A stretch of DNA of 64,000 bases, taken from assembly GCF_932526225.1 (NCBI RefSeq), contig NC_064048.1, forward strand, positions 3,859,597 to 3,923,596, in the 5' to 3' direction. The translations under genes were made by a program, and so were the position numbers. Source of the stretch: Nematostella vectensis. Its lineage: Eukaryota > Cnidaria > Anthozoa > Actiniaria > Edwardsiidae. Below the pieces are notes generated by a model. That model was not told the origin of the DNA and did not search any database. It saw nothing but the letters and a program-made list of their open reading frames with translations. Every line of letters begins with the position of its first letter. Position 1 is the stretch's first letter. Shown here one piece after another: positions 11,045 through 21,680 of this stretch.

Positions 11045-13200
11045 GCCTGCCACACACCGGCCAACATACCTCTTCATTGACAGAAACGCGTGTACGAAGA
11101 CCTACTCCATAATGAAGCCCTTGGCGTGGTGGAGCGAGTCCCTTATGGCGAACCAGTCACTTGGTGCCACAGAATGGTAGTAACACGAAAGCACGACGGA
11201 TCATATCGCCGCACAGTGGACCTCTCGCCACTCAACAAGTACAGCCAATGCGAGACGTATGCGATGGAATCACCGTTTCAAATCGCGCGCCGCATTCCCA
11301 ACGACACGTGGAAGACCGTGACCGACGCGTGGAACGGATACCACAGCGTACCCTTACGCTTGTCAGACCGCCACCTGACCACTTATGACTCCATTTGGCC
11401 GCTGGCGCTACACACGGATACCCCAAGGCTTCATCTCCTCAGGGGACGGATACAATCGGAGGTTCGAAGCCATCCTAGCTGAATTCGAGCGCAAAGAAGG
11501 ATGCGTTGACGATACAGTCACTACGACCAAGACCTGGAACAACACTGGTGGAGGACAATCGAATTCCTCACTCGCGTTGGACAGGCTGAGATAGTTTTAA
11601 ATCCCCGACAAATTTCAGTTCGCCGGGAGGGGCGTGACCTTTGCGGGATTCCACGTCTCAGACAACACCATCGAGCCACTACCCAAATACCTCGACGCTA
11701 TCAGAGAATTCCCCATCCCAACTAGCACAACAGACATCAGAAGTTGTTTCGGCCTGGTGAACCAAGTGTCCATTTACGCGCAACTGCACGATCTGATGAC
11801 ACCCTTTAAGCCATTCCTAAGCCCCCGCTACAAGTAATCATGGTCAACCGAGCTCGAAGAAGCATTTCAAGCCTCTAAAGAAGAAATTGTCAAAGCCATC
11901 CGCGAGGGAGTGGAGATTTTTGACATACAGAAGCGCACCTGCCCCGACTATTCCAAGCGAGGTATTGGATACTTCCTACTACAGCAGCACTGCAGTTGCA
12001 GTTCCGGCATGCCCAACTGCTGTCCCGGGGGATAGGGAATCACCCTCGCTGGCTCCCGCTTCCTGTCGCCCGCCGAGCAAGGCTACGCTGCCATCGAGGG
12101 AAAGGCCCTCGCCGTTGCTTGGGGCCTGGAACAGACCCGCTACTTTACACAAGGGTACAACAACCTTGTAATCATCACCAACCACAAACCGCTGGTAAAG
12201 ATCTTCGGCGATATCGTACGCTGGATGAGATCTTCCGCCTCAAGGAGCGCACCCTACCATGGCGTTTCGAGATACACCACCTGCCTGGAAAAAGAAACTA
12301 CGCAGCAGATGCCACGTCTAGACACCCATCCCAGTCACACACGGGACAGAAGTCCCCCCCCCCCACGCTCAGCGAGTCCCCATGACGCCGCAGAAATTAT
12401 GCTAATAACTAATGACCGCCATACGGGATACTGCCCATGGGTTAGGTGCCATCTCCTGGACCCTCCTCGCGCAGGAAACAGCCACAGACGCTTGCATGGA
12501 CAATCTTCTCAACTCTATCGAGCAAGGAACCCAACTTAATAGAGACGACCACACCCTGGCAAACTTTGGACCCATCTACGAATCCATCTTCCAGGAGGAG
12601 GGGGTCCTCATGTACCAAGATCGAGTGGTGATCCCCCCATCCCTACTTCAGCGGGTACTCCAGATCTATGCCGCTCACCAAGGAACCTCAACGATGGAAC
12701 AGCGCGGGCCCGGTCCATCGTATACTGGCCTGGCATGTCGAATGACATCCGTGTCACTAGGGAGAAATGCCACGACTGTAACAGGAACGCGCCGTCACAA
12801 GCCAGAATGCCCCCTCTTACCACTGCGCCTTCATCAACCCCGTCCGAAGCAGTGTTCGCCGACTTCTTTTACTACAAAGGCTGCCATTACCTCGTCGTAG
12901 GAGACCGCCTCTCCTGCTGGGTAGAAGTCTTAAGTTCCCTAGCCAAGACCAACCTTGCAGGAAGTACAGGATTAATTCGCCTTCTTCGCCACGTTCGCGA
13001 CCCCTCCACCCACTCGCCATCCGCACAAGAGTCTTTCTGCAGAACCAGCAGGGCCCTAACCCAAACAAGTGGAACAGATCAGGGGTAGTCGTCGAGGCAG
13101 CAGGACACGACCATAATACCGTGTGAAGGAAGACGGCTCCGGACGCGTAACACTACGAAATCGCCGCTTCCTACGCGCGTACACACTAGCTCACAAACCA
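11045..13200 (+). pseudogene. Decayed Ty3/Gypsy pol (RT, RNase H, integrase)
   Basis: Pol fragments appear in order but in shifting frames. RT: GSYRRTVDLSPLNKYSQCET, TWKTVTDAWNGYHSVPL, then PQGFISSGDGYNRRFEAIL in another frame. Connection: FAGFHVSDNTIEPLPKYLDA. RNase H end: HHLPGKRNYAADATSRHPS. Integrase zinc region: HQGTSTM and CHDCNRNAPSQARMPPL; core: FADFFYYKGCHYLVVGDRLS; C-terminal GSGRVTLRNRRFLRAYT-like residues near 13140-13185. At least five frameshifts or stops break it. No gag, protease or clear LTR pair was found. Base composition is far richer in GC than the flanking host DNA. Confidence 0.9.
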
Positions 13201-13215
13201 TACCACAGGACCCAG

Positions 13216-13659
13216 TTAAACTCATCGTCTGATAAGTTTGGGGTCAGGTATCGGATAGCTTGGTGACCTCCTAACCAAGCGCACCCGAGGAGCCGGGCCT
13301 CCGGGACACAGCTCCCCCCCCTCCCCCCTGGGGGGATACCTGTCACATCTTTCGGTGGAATATACTTACCCAATAGAAACTCTCCACATAAGGGAGTGGT
13401 GGGAGGGGCAAAATATCCCCGAATCCCGTGCTGAGTCATTAATTTGCAGGGATTGAAGAGAGAGTGCAAACGTGCCACGGCTTGAATGGAAATGGGCCCA
13501 GGCGCCAGCGGTCATCCTCGATTTTAACTTATGCTAAATTATGCTAATGTGCATACATTTAAACTCATCGTCTGATAAGTTTGGGGTCAGGTATCGGATA
13601 GCTTGGTGACCTCCTAACCAAGCGCACCCGAGGAGCCGGGCCTCCGGGCCACAGCTCCC
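13216..13659. repeat. Pair of ~100-bp direct repeats after the Gypsy remnant
   Basis: About 100 bp beginning TTAAACTCATCGTCTGATAA occurs at 13216-13316 and again at 13559-13659 with almost no differences. The 240 bp between them is unrelated. They could be remnants of an LTR or 3' UTR of the adjacent element, but I see no matching copy before 11045. Confidence 0.8.
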
Positions 13660-14815
13660 CGCCCAAACAGGTGCTTGAAAAGGAGGGACTGAGGACCGGG
13701 GAATGGTACCTCCTGACCCCAAACATAACCAAGCACCACCGGAGAACAAGCACTTGAAGACCCAAGGTCGGGTCACCACGGGGAGCCCAGCAAAATGAAA
13801 AGCCAGCAGGTATGCCTATCTACCAGGCACGCAAACCTGCCCTGTGGCCAACAGGCAGGCCCTACCCATCCGGTTTACCATAACCATGCATTCCGTACGC
13901 CCGCTTGAGAAAAACGGTAGTTCCTTGGTGTTACGGAGCACCAGCACCAAAAACACAATGGAACAACAGCCAAAAACAAAGACCTAGGACGAGACAATGA
14001 AATGCGTGTACTCTGAATGTATTGTAACGCTATACCATTACAGAAAGAGTTCGATATCCGTGTAGCCGCCTATTACACTGCCTCACACCCAAATGCACGA
14101 ACCCTTGCGTAATACGGGCACCTTACGTCGCGAGAGGGCTTCAACGTCCCCGCCATGCCCCTTTAACTCTTAGGAGAAGAGCCCCTTTGAGGCTTGGATT
14201 CCCCTGGGGTGATTCAGCTGGTAATCAACCGTCATTCTCCACGTGACGCAAGTCTCGAGGACCAATGGTTCACTCCGACTTCACTCTCAATTCATCTCTC
14301 TGTCCCTAATAGCAGTGCCTATTAGCAGTCCCATTAACGACCTTGCTTCCTAAAGCTTGCCTCCTAAAGCTCGCCCTGGTGGAAAAGAAACGGCGATTGT
14401 GCTTGCCAGTGCGGCACCGAGTGCACAGCATGACCATATATAGCCCTTCCCCAGGGCAAGTTAAGCGCCAAACCAAAGTAATCATAGGGTCTTGCTTATC
14501 CACCCACGATAGTAAGAGTAGTGGGCCTCGCTAACCCGTTCGCGATGGAATAGGCGTCGGGTCTCGATTACCCGCCCGCGATATTTTGGACTGAAGGACT
14601 CGGTTTACCGCCCACGGTAGTATCTGCGCATGACTTCCTTTGCCTGCCCGGGATTGAATGGGCAAGGGCCTCGATTACCCATTCGCGATAGATTGGGCTA
14701 GGTTTGATTGCCCGTCCGTGAGAAAAAACGTGTAAAGGCTGCGCTGGCCCACCCTCTCATGCCTGGGCGCAGGGGCCGCACCGGCCCGTCCTCGTTTGTC
14801 TGGGCGTCCTCGTTG
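13660..14815. other. GC-rich non-coding stretch with weak internal repetition
   Basis: No convincing reading frame. Between about 14520 and 14730 a motif like CTCGATTACCCGCCCGCGAT recurs in diverged form every 50-70 bases. The GC content resembles the preceding retroelement rather than the host DNA, so it may be untranslated or LTR sequence of the same insertion. Confidence 0.5.
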
Positions 14816-15030
14816 GCCCATACTCACTGGCATCGGCTTAATGGCCGCCCAGGCCCGCCCTCACTCGCATGGGCTTAATGGCGGCCCTGGCCCGCCCTCA
14901 CTGGCATGGGCTTAATGGCCGCCCTGGCCTGCCCTCACTGGCATCGGCTTAATGGCCGCCCTGGCCCGCCCTCACTGGCATGGGCTTAATGGCCGCCCTG
15001 GCCTGCCCTCACTGGCATGGGCTTAATGGT
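14816..15030. repeat. 37-bp GC-rich tandem repeat
   Basis: Six near-identical copies of a 37-bp unit GCCCTCACTGGCATGGGCTT plus AATGGCCGCCCTGGCCC. Single-base variants (GGCATGGG versus GGCATCGG, GCCC versus GCCT) distinguish the copies. It closes the GC-rich block. Confidence 0.93.
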
Positions 15031-15069
15031 CGCCTAATACCTAAAGCTTGCTGGCTAGGACTTGGGGCC

Positions 15070-15215
15070 GGTGGTAAGGGGGGGGGGGGGGGGGAGGGGG
15101 GGTGGGGGTGAAATGGGAAGGTTGCAACCAGGCCCGGATATAAAGATCCCTGTGGTAAGGTCACGTATGAATCGAGTGTGTGTGTGTGGGGGGGGGGGGG
15201 GGGGGGGGAGGGAGG
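15070..15215. repeat. Two long G tracts
   Basis: Two nearly pure G runs of about 20-30 bases, at 15078-15110 and 15188-15218, separated by ~75 bp, with a GTGTGTGTG lead-in before the second. Both could form G-quadruplexes on the + strand. Exact run lengths are likely uncertain in the assembly. Confidence 0.8.
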
Positions 15216-15867
15216 GGGGCAGAGTTACCTATTGTAACGCCTTCATCTGTATAAGCTCACTGGAAGGGAGGCGGATGTCCTATCACGGGCTAGCTGGATG
15301 GAATTTGGATGGAGCTTGTTTGTTATTAAAAGACCATATACAATCGAGGAGTTTTCTTCAATCTTGACGTTTGCTGATAAAACTTGTAGTTAAAAGTCAG
15401 GCGTAAACAGCGAATTAGTTATTCTCTTCTACTTTTCCCCGCACTTAAATAACTGCAAGTTGACAAAAATAGTTTTGAAAGCACATTAGCACATAGTACC
15501 TACTGAAAAGAGCCCCGCTTTATCTTATCATTTCCAAGTTTTCGTATTTAGAGCTGGATTCGTGCCATCAGGTGACATTGTTTTATTTCCCAAGTCGCAG
15601 GAAAACTCCTATAAACGTCTATATTTTAGATAAACTCGAGCAGCTTACACTGGCCTCCTTATATATATATATATATTTTTTTTGGGGGGGGGGGGGAGGC
15701 ACATGCCCCCAGTGTCCCACCCCCTGCTACGGCCCAGTAGTATATGATTGAAAGATCAGTATAGTTCGTTTTGTCACTGTCATTTGTATATTATCTGGGA
15801 TATTTTTGCTATGAAGGATGAGGGAGCGCAGCGACCGGAGAGCAAGTCTAATCTTGGTATCGCATAT

Positions 15868-16260
15868 GATTTTTCGTGTCCACACCACAGGTTTCCCAGT
15901 CGGCTGATATGTATTTTGATTTCATGCTGATCAGCGCCCTTTTTAGCACATGCGCGAGTTTCATATAGTGGATGCGATTTTTCGTGTCCACACCACAGGT
16001 TTTCCAGTCGGCTGATTTGTATTTTGATTTTATGCGGATCTGTGTTTTTTTAGCGCATGAGCGAGTTTCATTTAGTCTATTTTCGTCCACACCTAGGCTT
16101 CCCAGTCGGCTGATTTTTATATTGATTTCATATCGATCAGCGGTGTTTCAGCGCATGCGCGAGTTTCATATAGTGGATGTAATTTTTCATGTTCACACCA
16201 CAGGCTTCCCAGTCGGCTGATTTGTATTTTGATTTCATGCTGATCAGCGGTCTTTTTCGA
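15868..16260. repeat. ~106-bp tandem repeat, four copies
   Basis: Units start at about 15868, 15975, 16078 and 16181. Each has CCACACCACAGG(T/C)TTCCC, AGTCGGCTGAT, GATTTCATGCTGATCAGCG and GCGCATGCGCGAGTTTCAT in the same order. Divergence between units is modest. No coding sequence is supported. Confidence 0.92.
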
Positions 16261-16865
16261 GAACCCCTGTACTGAAACATGTTCGTCCCGTCCTCCGAGC
16301 ATTCACTTTCTATTAGAAACTTCTAGTTATTAACGATTTTGTGTGAACTTGTTTGCGTTTGCATATGTTGAAATTTGTAGCTTTGGGCCTCCTGTGTTAT
16401 TGGACCACTTGGTTGCGATAGGGTAATCTCTTATGGGTTAGTGATGATACTCCGACGGTAGTGTCGATACTGTTCGTGGGCGGTTGGATAAGAGTATAAT
16501 TACAACTGTGACACAATACAGATATAATTCCAGGCTTGTACCCCACCTAAATTTATTTCTGGCTTTACTTATTACGGGTGGTGCATATTTCTGTTAATTT
16601 CTTTGTCTGGTCGTAACCATAATGGTGGTGGTTGGTTGTCTATGTGTGGTGATAGTGTGCCTGTGTGTGTGTGTGTGTGGGGGGGGGGGGGGGGCTTCTT
16701 TAGAATCACACAAAGTTGACTTAAGAATATAGTATATGTAACGTTCTGAATAAGGAAACGTCCGAGCTAGAAAGACGAAAGTCTTCAGGTTTTCAAGACA
16801 GTGGTTTGATGAGCAACAGAGGAGAGGGGGTTGCCAGAATAAGCATGGCCTTGCACTCCACAACA

Positions 16866-17230
16866 TATCAGGCCCGTAGTCAGGGGGGGGGGGGGGGTTC
16901 GGACGAACCCCTCTCCCCCCCTCTCTCGGCTTGAAGGTCCGCTCAGAGCAAACAAAAAATATATAACGTTTGGCTGGATTACCGTGCACATCAGTATGTC
17001 TTTAAAATGACTATAATTTTTTTTTAATAATTATCTTGATTGTTACCGCTATATGTTAAAAAGAACCATATTAGTAGGGTGCTTTAAAATACATTTTAAA
17101 TACAAGATTGAATTTATTTGAAGTATTGATCGCCAAATTTAATAAGGCGAGGGGAGGGGTATACCGGAAATTTGGTCCGATGAAATGGAAAAACAAACCA
17201 CCCCGCTCAAAATCCTGGCTGCGGCCTGAA
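16866..17230. mobile_element. MITE-like repeat of family G, inverted relative to 7425-7725
   Basis: Starts GGCCCGTAGTCAG followed by a G run and ends near CAAAATCCTGGCTGCGGCC. The inner block GTATACCGGAAATTTGGTCC is the reverse complement of the one in 7425-7725, so the two copies are inverted. No transposase is encoded. Confidence 0.75.
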
Positions 17231-18118
17231 TATGGCGGAAAGAAAGACAAGCCCTTTTTACAGGGAACGAAATTGGTAATTAGAATAATTAATGGAGCCT
17301 TTTTGTGAGATCTTATAGAAGACGGGCGCTGAAAATAGGAAAAACAATTTAAAAATTTTCAATTTAATAAAACACTCTGGTGTCTATAAAGAGGTCAATT
17401 GTCGCCCCGTTTTCCATTTTGAAAATCTATTGCAGCTAACAAAGACCACTTTGAGGACTGGAAAAATTTAAACAATAAACAAATAGAAGCAGGGATATTA
17501 GGATATGATTGTTTGCGATATCAGGATATTGTTATGTGTAAACATCATACTTCTATTAAGTCTAACAAGCATTCCAATCCATTTTCTGTTCAATTTTTGT
17601 ATTGCTTTGTATTCTTGCCATTTGTGCACCTCGTCGCATAAACAGTGCATATTTTTTGGTTCATATTGCGGAAAACACCAGAGTTTGATCACGTTGGGAT
17701 TGTTTTTGATAAGCCATTCATTTTGAATGTGACCTCTATTCACCCTTCTTTTATCACGATGTAACTGATATGTTTGTTTTTAACGCTCGCCGCTCGATTG
17801 AACGCCCCTAAATAGCCCTTTCACAAAACAGTTAACACCTAACTCTTTTCAAATAAGCACTTAGCGCTCTTAACGCATCGACACTAAAACAATGAAAACG
17901 CGTGGAGTTTAGCATGTGAAAAGTCCGATGAGAAATCAGAGTATTTTGTGACGCCAACGGGTCGGATTGAAGACAGATTTTATCTTGTCTTTCTCTCAAA
18001 AGATCTAAATTTCCCCCGAGATAGTAATCACCAGATTCAATTCCATCTACCAAAGCAGACAGCTTCGGAGCTTGGCGCAACGAAATGACGGCTTGTTCGA
18101 CGCGCAACTACGCCAAAA
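17231..18118. other. AT-rich non-coding stretch upstream of the membrane-protein gene
   Basis: No conserved coding sequence or clear repeat. The last few hundred bases presumably include the promoter and 5' UTR of the gene at 18119, but I see no convincing TATA box. Confidence 0.5.
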
Positions 18119-18760
18119 ATGCCACGGTATTACTCGCCCAGTACCGAATCCCTTGCCGAAGTAGCTTGCTCTGTGACCTGTTGTTGTATATGGATGGTTT
18201 GCATGGTGTTTACAATTGTGCCCGGGTTTCTGTTAGTAGTTATTGGATGCCCGTGTACTTCTGAACCCCTGAGTGACGAAGACCTTTGCATAGACTGCGC
18301 GATTATTGGCGATATTCTACTCAGTGTTGGGGGCAGTGTGATGATTGTTGGGTTTTTATACTACGTTTGTAATCATTTCCTACTGAGGAAAAATCTGGAG
18401 CCTCGACCTTTGAGAGAACATGTGGAAGGGACTCGAAAAAACACAGGGACTCCATCTGTCAGCTTCAACCCCTCGTGCCAACTTCACACGTATGAAGTCA
18501 ACGAAAACAGCGATTTTGAGTCAAGCTATGAACCTTTAAAGAACTTAGAAGGGCCGAATAATAAGGAACAGGTATCTGCCTTGAAAAGTATTACCAAAAA
18601 GGCTAAATCCAGAGAGGTAAAAACTGTGGATAATTATTTGACAGTTGAGCAAGGTTTGGAGCCATGTTCGGCGGAAAGGGGCTCGTTAATGTCGTCACAT
18701 TTTAGTGATACCATCCTAAACGCTTGTGATGATCGGGAACTTTCATCTGAGTGCGTTTGA
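18119..18760 (+). CDS. Small two-pass membrane protein, intronless, function unknown
   Basis: An uninterrupted 213-codon frame with a start in a reasonable context (AAAATGCC). I do not recognise a family. Residues ~20-43 (Cys-rich start, then WMVCMVFTIVPGFLLVVIGC) and ~61-84 (AIIGDILLSVGGSVMIVGFL) are two hydrophobic segments. They are separated by a short acidic loop with four cysteines (C44, C46, C57, C60) that could form disulfides. Cysteines at 17 and 21-23 next to the first segment could be lipid-modified. The remaining ~125 residues are polar, Ser/Lys/Glu-rich and probably disordered and cytoplasmic. The general shape recalls small TMEM proteins, but no match is claimed. It is far from other genes. 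Confidence 0.75.
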   Translation: MPRYYSPSTESLAEVACSVTCCCIWMVCMVFTIVPGFLLVVIGCPCTSEPLSDEDLCIDCAIIGDILLSVGGSVMIVGFLYYVCNHFLLRKNLEPRPLREHVEGTRKNTGTPSVSFNPSCQLHTYEVNENSDFESSYEPLKNLEGPNNKEQVSALKSITKKAKSREVKTVDNYLTVEQGLEPCSAERGSLMSSHFSDTILNACDDRELSSECV

Positions 18761-20337
18761 AAAGTTCAACGTAACTACTCAGCGGCTCATTAGAAACAAG
18801 CCAGCAAGAGAAAAAATACGCTAGCTAATGATTATGGTGTTATAGTTTTTTTAAACGTGAGGAGAAGTGACAGCTTAAAGCAATCTCTTCTAGTCAAATG
18901 GAGGTCAATACTGAGCATGTTTTGACCGGCTTTAGGCAGAATGAATGAAAGATATGAGCCTCTTCGTAATCGGTAGCAAATGGGGTCGAATTTGGCACAA
19001 CGAAATCATGTTTCCAGTTTTTTTAAAGAGCAGAACCAACAAAAGGGCCTATCGCATGCTATCAGAGTTATGGAATTTCTGCGATAAATCAGATAAACAA
19101 CCCAACTAGGCCCGTAAAGTTAAAGGCGGCGATATCGGGCATTTTCATGCGATGGAGACGAAGAGACAGGATTATTCCGTTTGTATTTCCGCGGGCGTAC
19201 GGGAAACATCTAAAGGCTTAGGATAATTATTCGAACTAATACGAATTCTGGCGAGTGAAAAAGCCTTAATAATTTGCTAATAGATGACTTATACTGTAAC
19301 CCCTATTCCTACAAGCTTATTATAGAAAAGAAATTCAAATAATGAGTGTGGGATTATGGAACTGTGGGGTTGATGGACGAGTTTAGCGCAGTCCCACAAT
19401 TCACCGCGCTTATTTGGCATGGGCTTGGGCCACAGGCAGTCAGATATTGGAGTCGCCCTTTTTTTGTGAGTACAAAGATAGCCCGCAAGACATTGGGGCG
19501 AATAAAGTACACAAGGTACAAATTCGGGCGTTAAAAAAACTTACTTCTATACTCTTAGTGGGCAGTTATAAATAAAATAAACAGTTAAACAGTAGTATAT
19601 GGGCCTTGTTTAGTCATGCCTTTACATTTTGAAGTCTCTGGTTGATTATTCAGTTTTTGAAGTAATTAACAGGCTGTCCAACTAAAATGAAATTTCCTGG
19701 TCCGGTGCCCGACATTTCCAAGAAATCTAAAAGCCATACACAGTAATTCCGTTAGGGACTTTTAAGATACAGACTGCCAAGAGAACGGCGACGGTAGTAT
19801 AGAAAAGAATGGGATTGATGAGAATTCAAGAGCAGCACGTAAAAATACGTTCTTTTAGATTCCCAACTGGTTCCCATATAATCGTGTACGATTTATGGAA
19901 ACTCGTTTTACTGTCCACAAAGGCGTACGCGTAGGATTTTTTCCTTTTTGGGGGGGAGGAAGATACCCTACTGCGCAGAGCTTTGTGTCGCTCCAAAGTA
20001 AACGAGCGCCACAGAAAGCTCTGTGCAGGAGAGGGCAAAGTGATTTCTCAAGAACAGTCAGTTTCAAACTGATGCGTAGCGACTAAGACGTAAAAGCTTT
20101 ATTGGACCAGAAAGGGGGTGGGGGGTCGGACCGCCCACTGGCTAAGCCCCTGGTCCAATTGAGGACACTTGCGGGGAGCGGGGAACGCTAAAACGAAAAT
20201 TTACGGGGTTTTTTTTATACTAATACCTAAATAACCAAAGCGCATTATGCTGGCTTTGTTGCTAATGTTATTTAGATCAGAGAATTCAATGATTATATAG
20301 AAAAAAACGAGACAGCTTTAAAAAGATAAAAACAATT
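18761..20337. other. 3' UTR of the membrane-protein gene, then AT-rich intergenic DNA
   Basis: No coding sequence is visible. Around 20105-20155 a short GGGGGTGGGGGGTCGGACC segment with GGCTAAGCCCCTGG resembles the ends of family G repeats. The rest is featureless to my eye. Confidence 0.5.
19571..19576 (+). terminator. Candidate poly(A) signal of the 18119 gene
   Basis: AATAAA about 810 bases after the stop codon, in an AT-rich context. It is the first clear canonical hexamer I noticed downstream. Confidence 0.45.
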
Positions 20338-20343
20338 TTTATT
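20338..20343 (-). terminator. Candidate WEE1 poly(A) signal
   Basis: TTTATT here reads AATAAA on the minus strand, about 1.34 kb past the WEE1 stop. The stretch between is AT-rich and non-coding, compatible with a long 3' UTR. Confidence 0.4.
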
Positions 20344-21680
20344 CAAAATTCTAACGTAAAAGTAAATAGTTCTTAAAATCTATAATGAAACGATGAAAAC
20401 AGCAACAATAGATCGGCGCAAAGCGACCTCTTACTAAAATTGTAATAATCCCAGTTCAGTTCCGGCAATACTATTTTAGTAAAAGCATTAGCTTTGTGAC
20501 AATCTAGTATTAAATCTAAGTAAAAATGTGATTTGTTAGCCTAAAATGTAAAAATTGATCTATATTACAATATTTACAATCATATAAAACTATATTTGCA
20601 ATATCAGAAAAATATTTCAAGAATTTACTGAAATGCATCACTTTCTTATTGTACTAATTACCTGATCAATATAGAATTATATAAATATGGAACCGATCCA
20701 TTAAATTTTAGCAACGGTAACCCTTCCGATAGAGCGATGCTAAATAGCTGCAGAGCTCTTCAGAGATATCATTCTTATGCGAGAAGTGCTATGTAGACAG
20801 AATACCCCAAATGCTTGGTTCGTGACTGCTTCAGGATTTTTCGAATATTATTGTACAGTGGGATCCCCATATAACGAACACCTTCGGGACTGTAATGTAT
20901 GTCTTTATATAAAGTTGTCCGCCTTAATGAGGCTTTATTTATTTAGGTTGAGAGGGGCGTTGGAAATAGGGATCGTTATATAGAGGTGTTCGCCTGATAG
21001 GTGTCCGTCATATGGAGGTTTCACGGTACTGGCTTTCTTTCAGCCACGTCAGGCTATACCATCTCTATTGAATTGTGAGTGTTAGGTGTAAGCCCCTACG
21101 GCAACACTAATTTGGTAAAAAAAAGTCCAGAAGGCCTTTACAAGCAATTGATCGCGTGCGTTGGATAATGGTTGAATTCCTCTATTTATTTGTTAACTAC
21201 ATTATTACGCTAAGACTCATACTTCTATTAACTTTGTGGCCAATCACCCTCGAGTTGCGCTGTTGGTAGTTGGGCACTCCGGATTGTTGGTTTAACATGC
21301 CTTGCTGTGCTCTCTTGAGTTCTCTGGAGTAACGAAATATTTTACCAAATTTCATTTCAATCTATGAATCTTTTTGACGGGGGCGTCTAGTGTAATTGTC
21401 AGTTTAGGAGGGGCTGTTATTATTATTGAAAAATGTTAATATGGATTGTTCTTAAATTTCATTGACGTCGCCCCCTGAAATATACAAACCAGCTACTAGT
21501 GTATCTAAGAACATAATGCCAATCAAAAATCAAAATAAGACATGATAACAATAATATTTTAGGATACTATAATAAACACAATATGAATCAGAGTCCGCGG
21601 ATAGGGAGGGGCAGGTGGAAGTCTCAGGCTTAACGTCCTTTGAGCTATAAAAATATATCAGCAAACAGAATATTATTTTG
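20344..21680 (-). other. Probable WEE1 3' UTR and flank
   Basis: AT-rich, no conserved coding sequence. The frame at 21530-21644 could be an extra terminal exon only if a 40-base intron were spliced, which I consider unlikely. Confidence 0.45.

Noticed and set aside
13191-13779. Two minus-strand frames sharing a C-terminal segment
   Set aside because: The shared part is the 100-bp direct repeat; no protein family is indicated.
15748-16302. Short frames on both strands
   Set aside because: They fall in the 106-bp tandem repeat and copy its unit.
21530-21644. Extra terminal WEE1 exon
   Set aside because: It would need a 40-base intron and an acceptor without a pyrimidine tract, and the encoded tail does not resemble WEE1.
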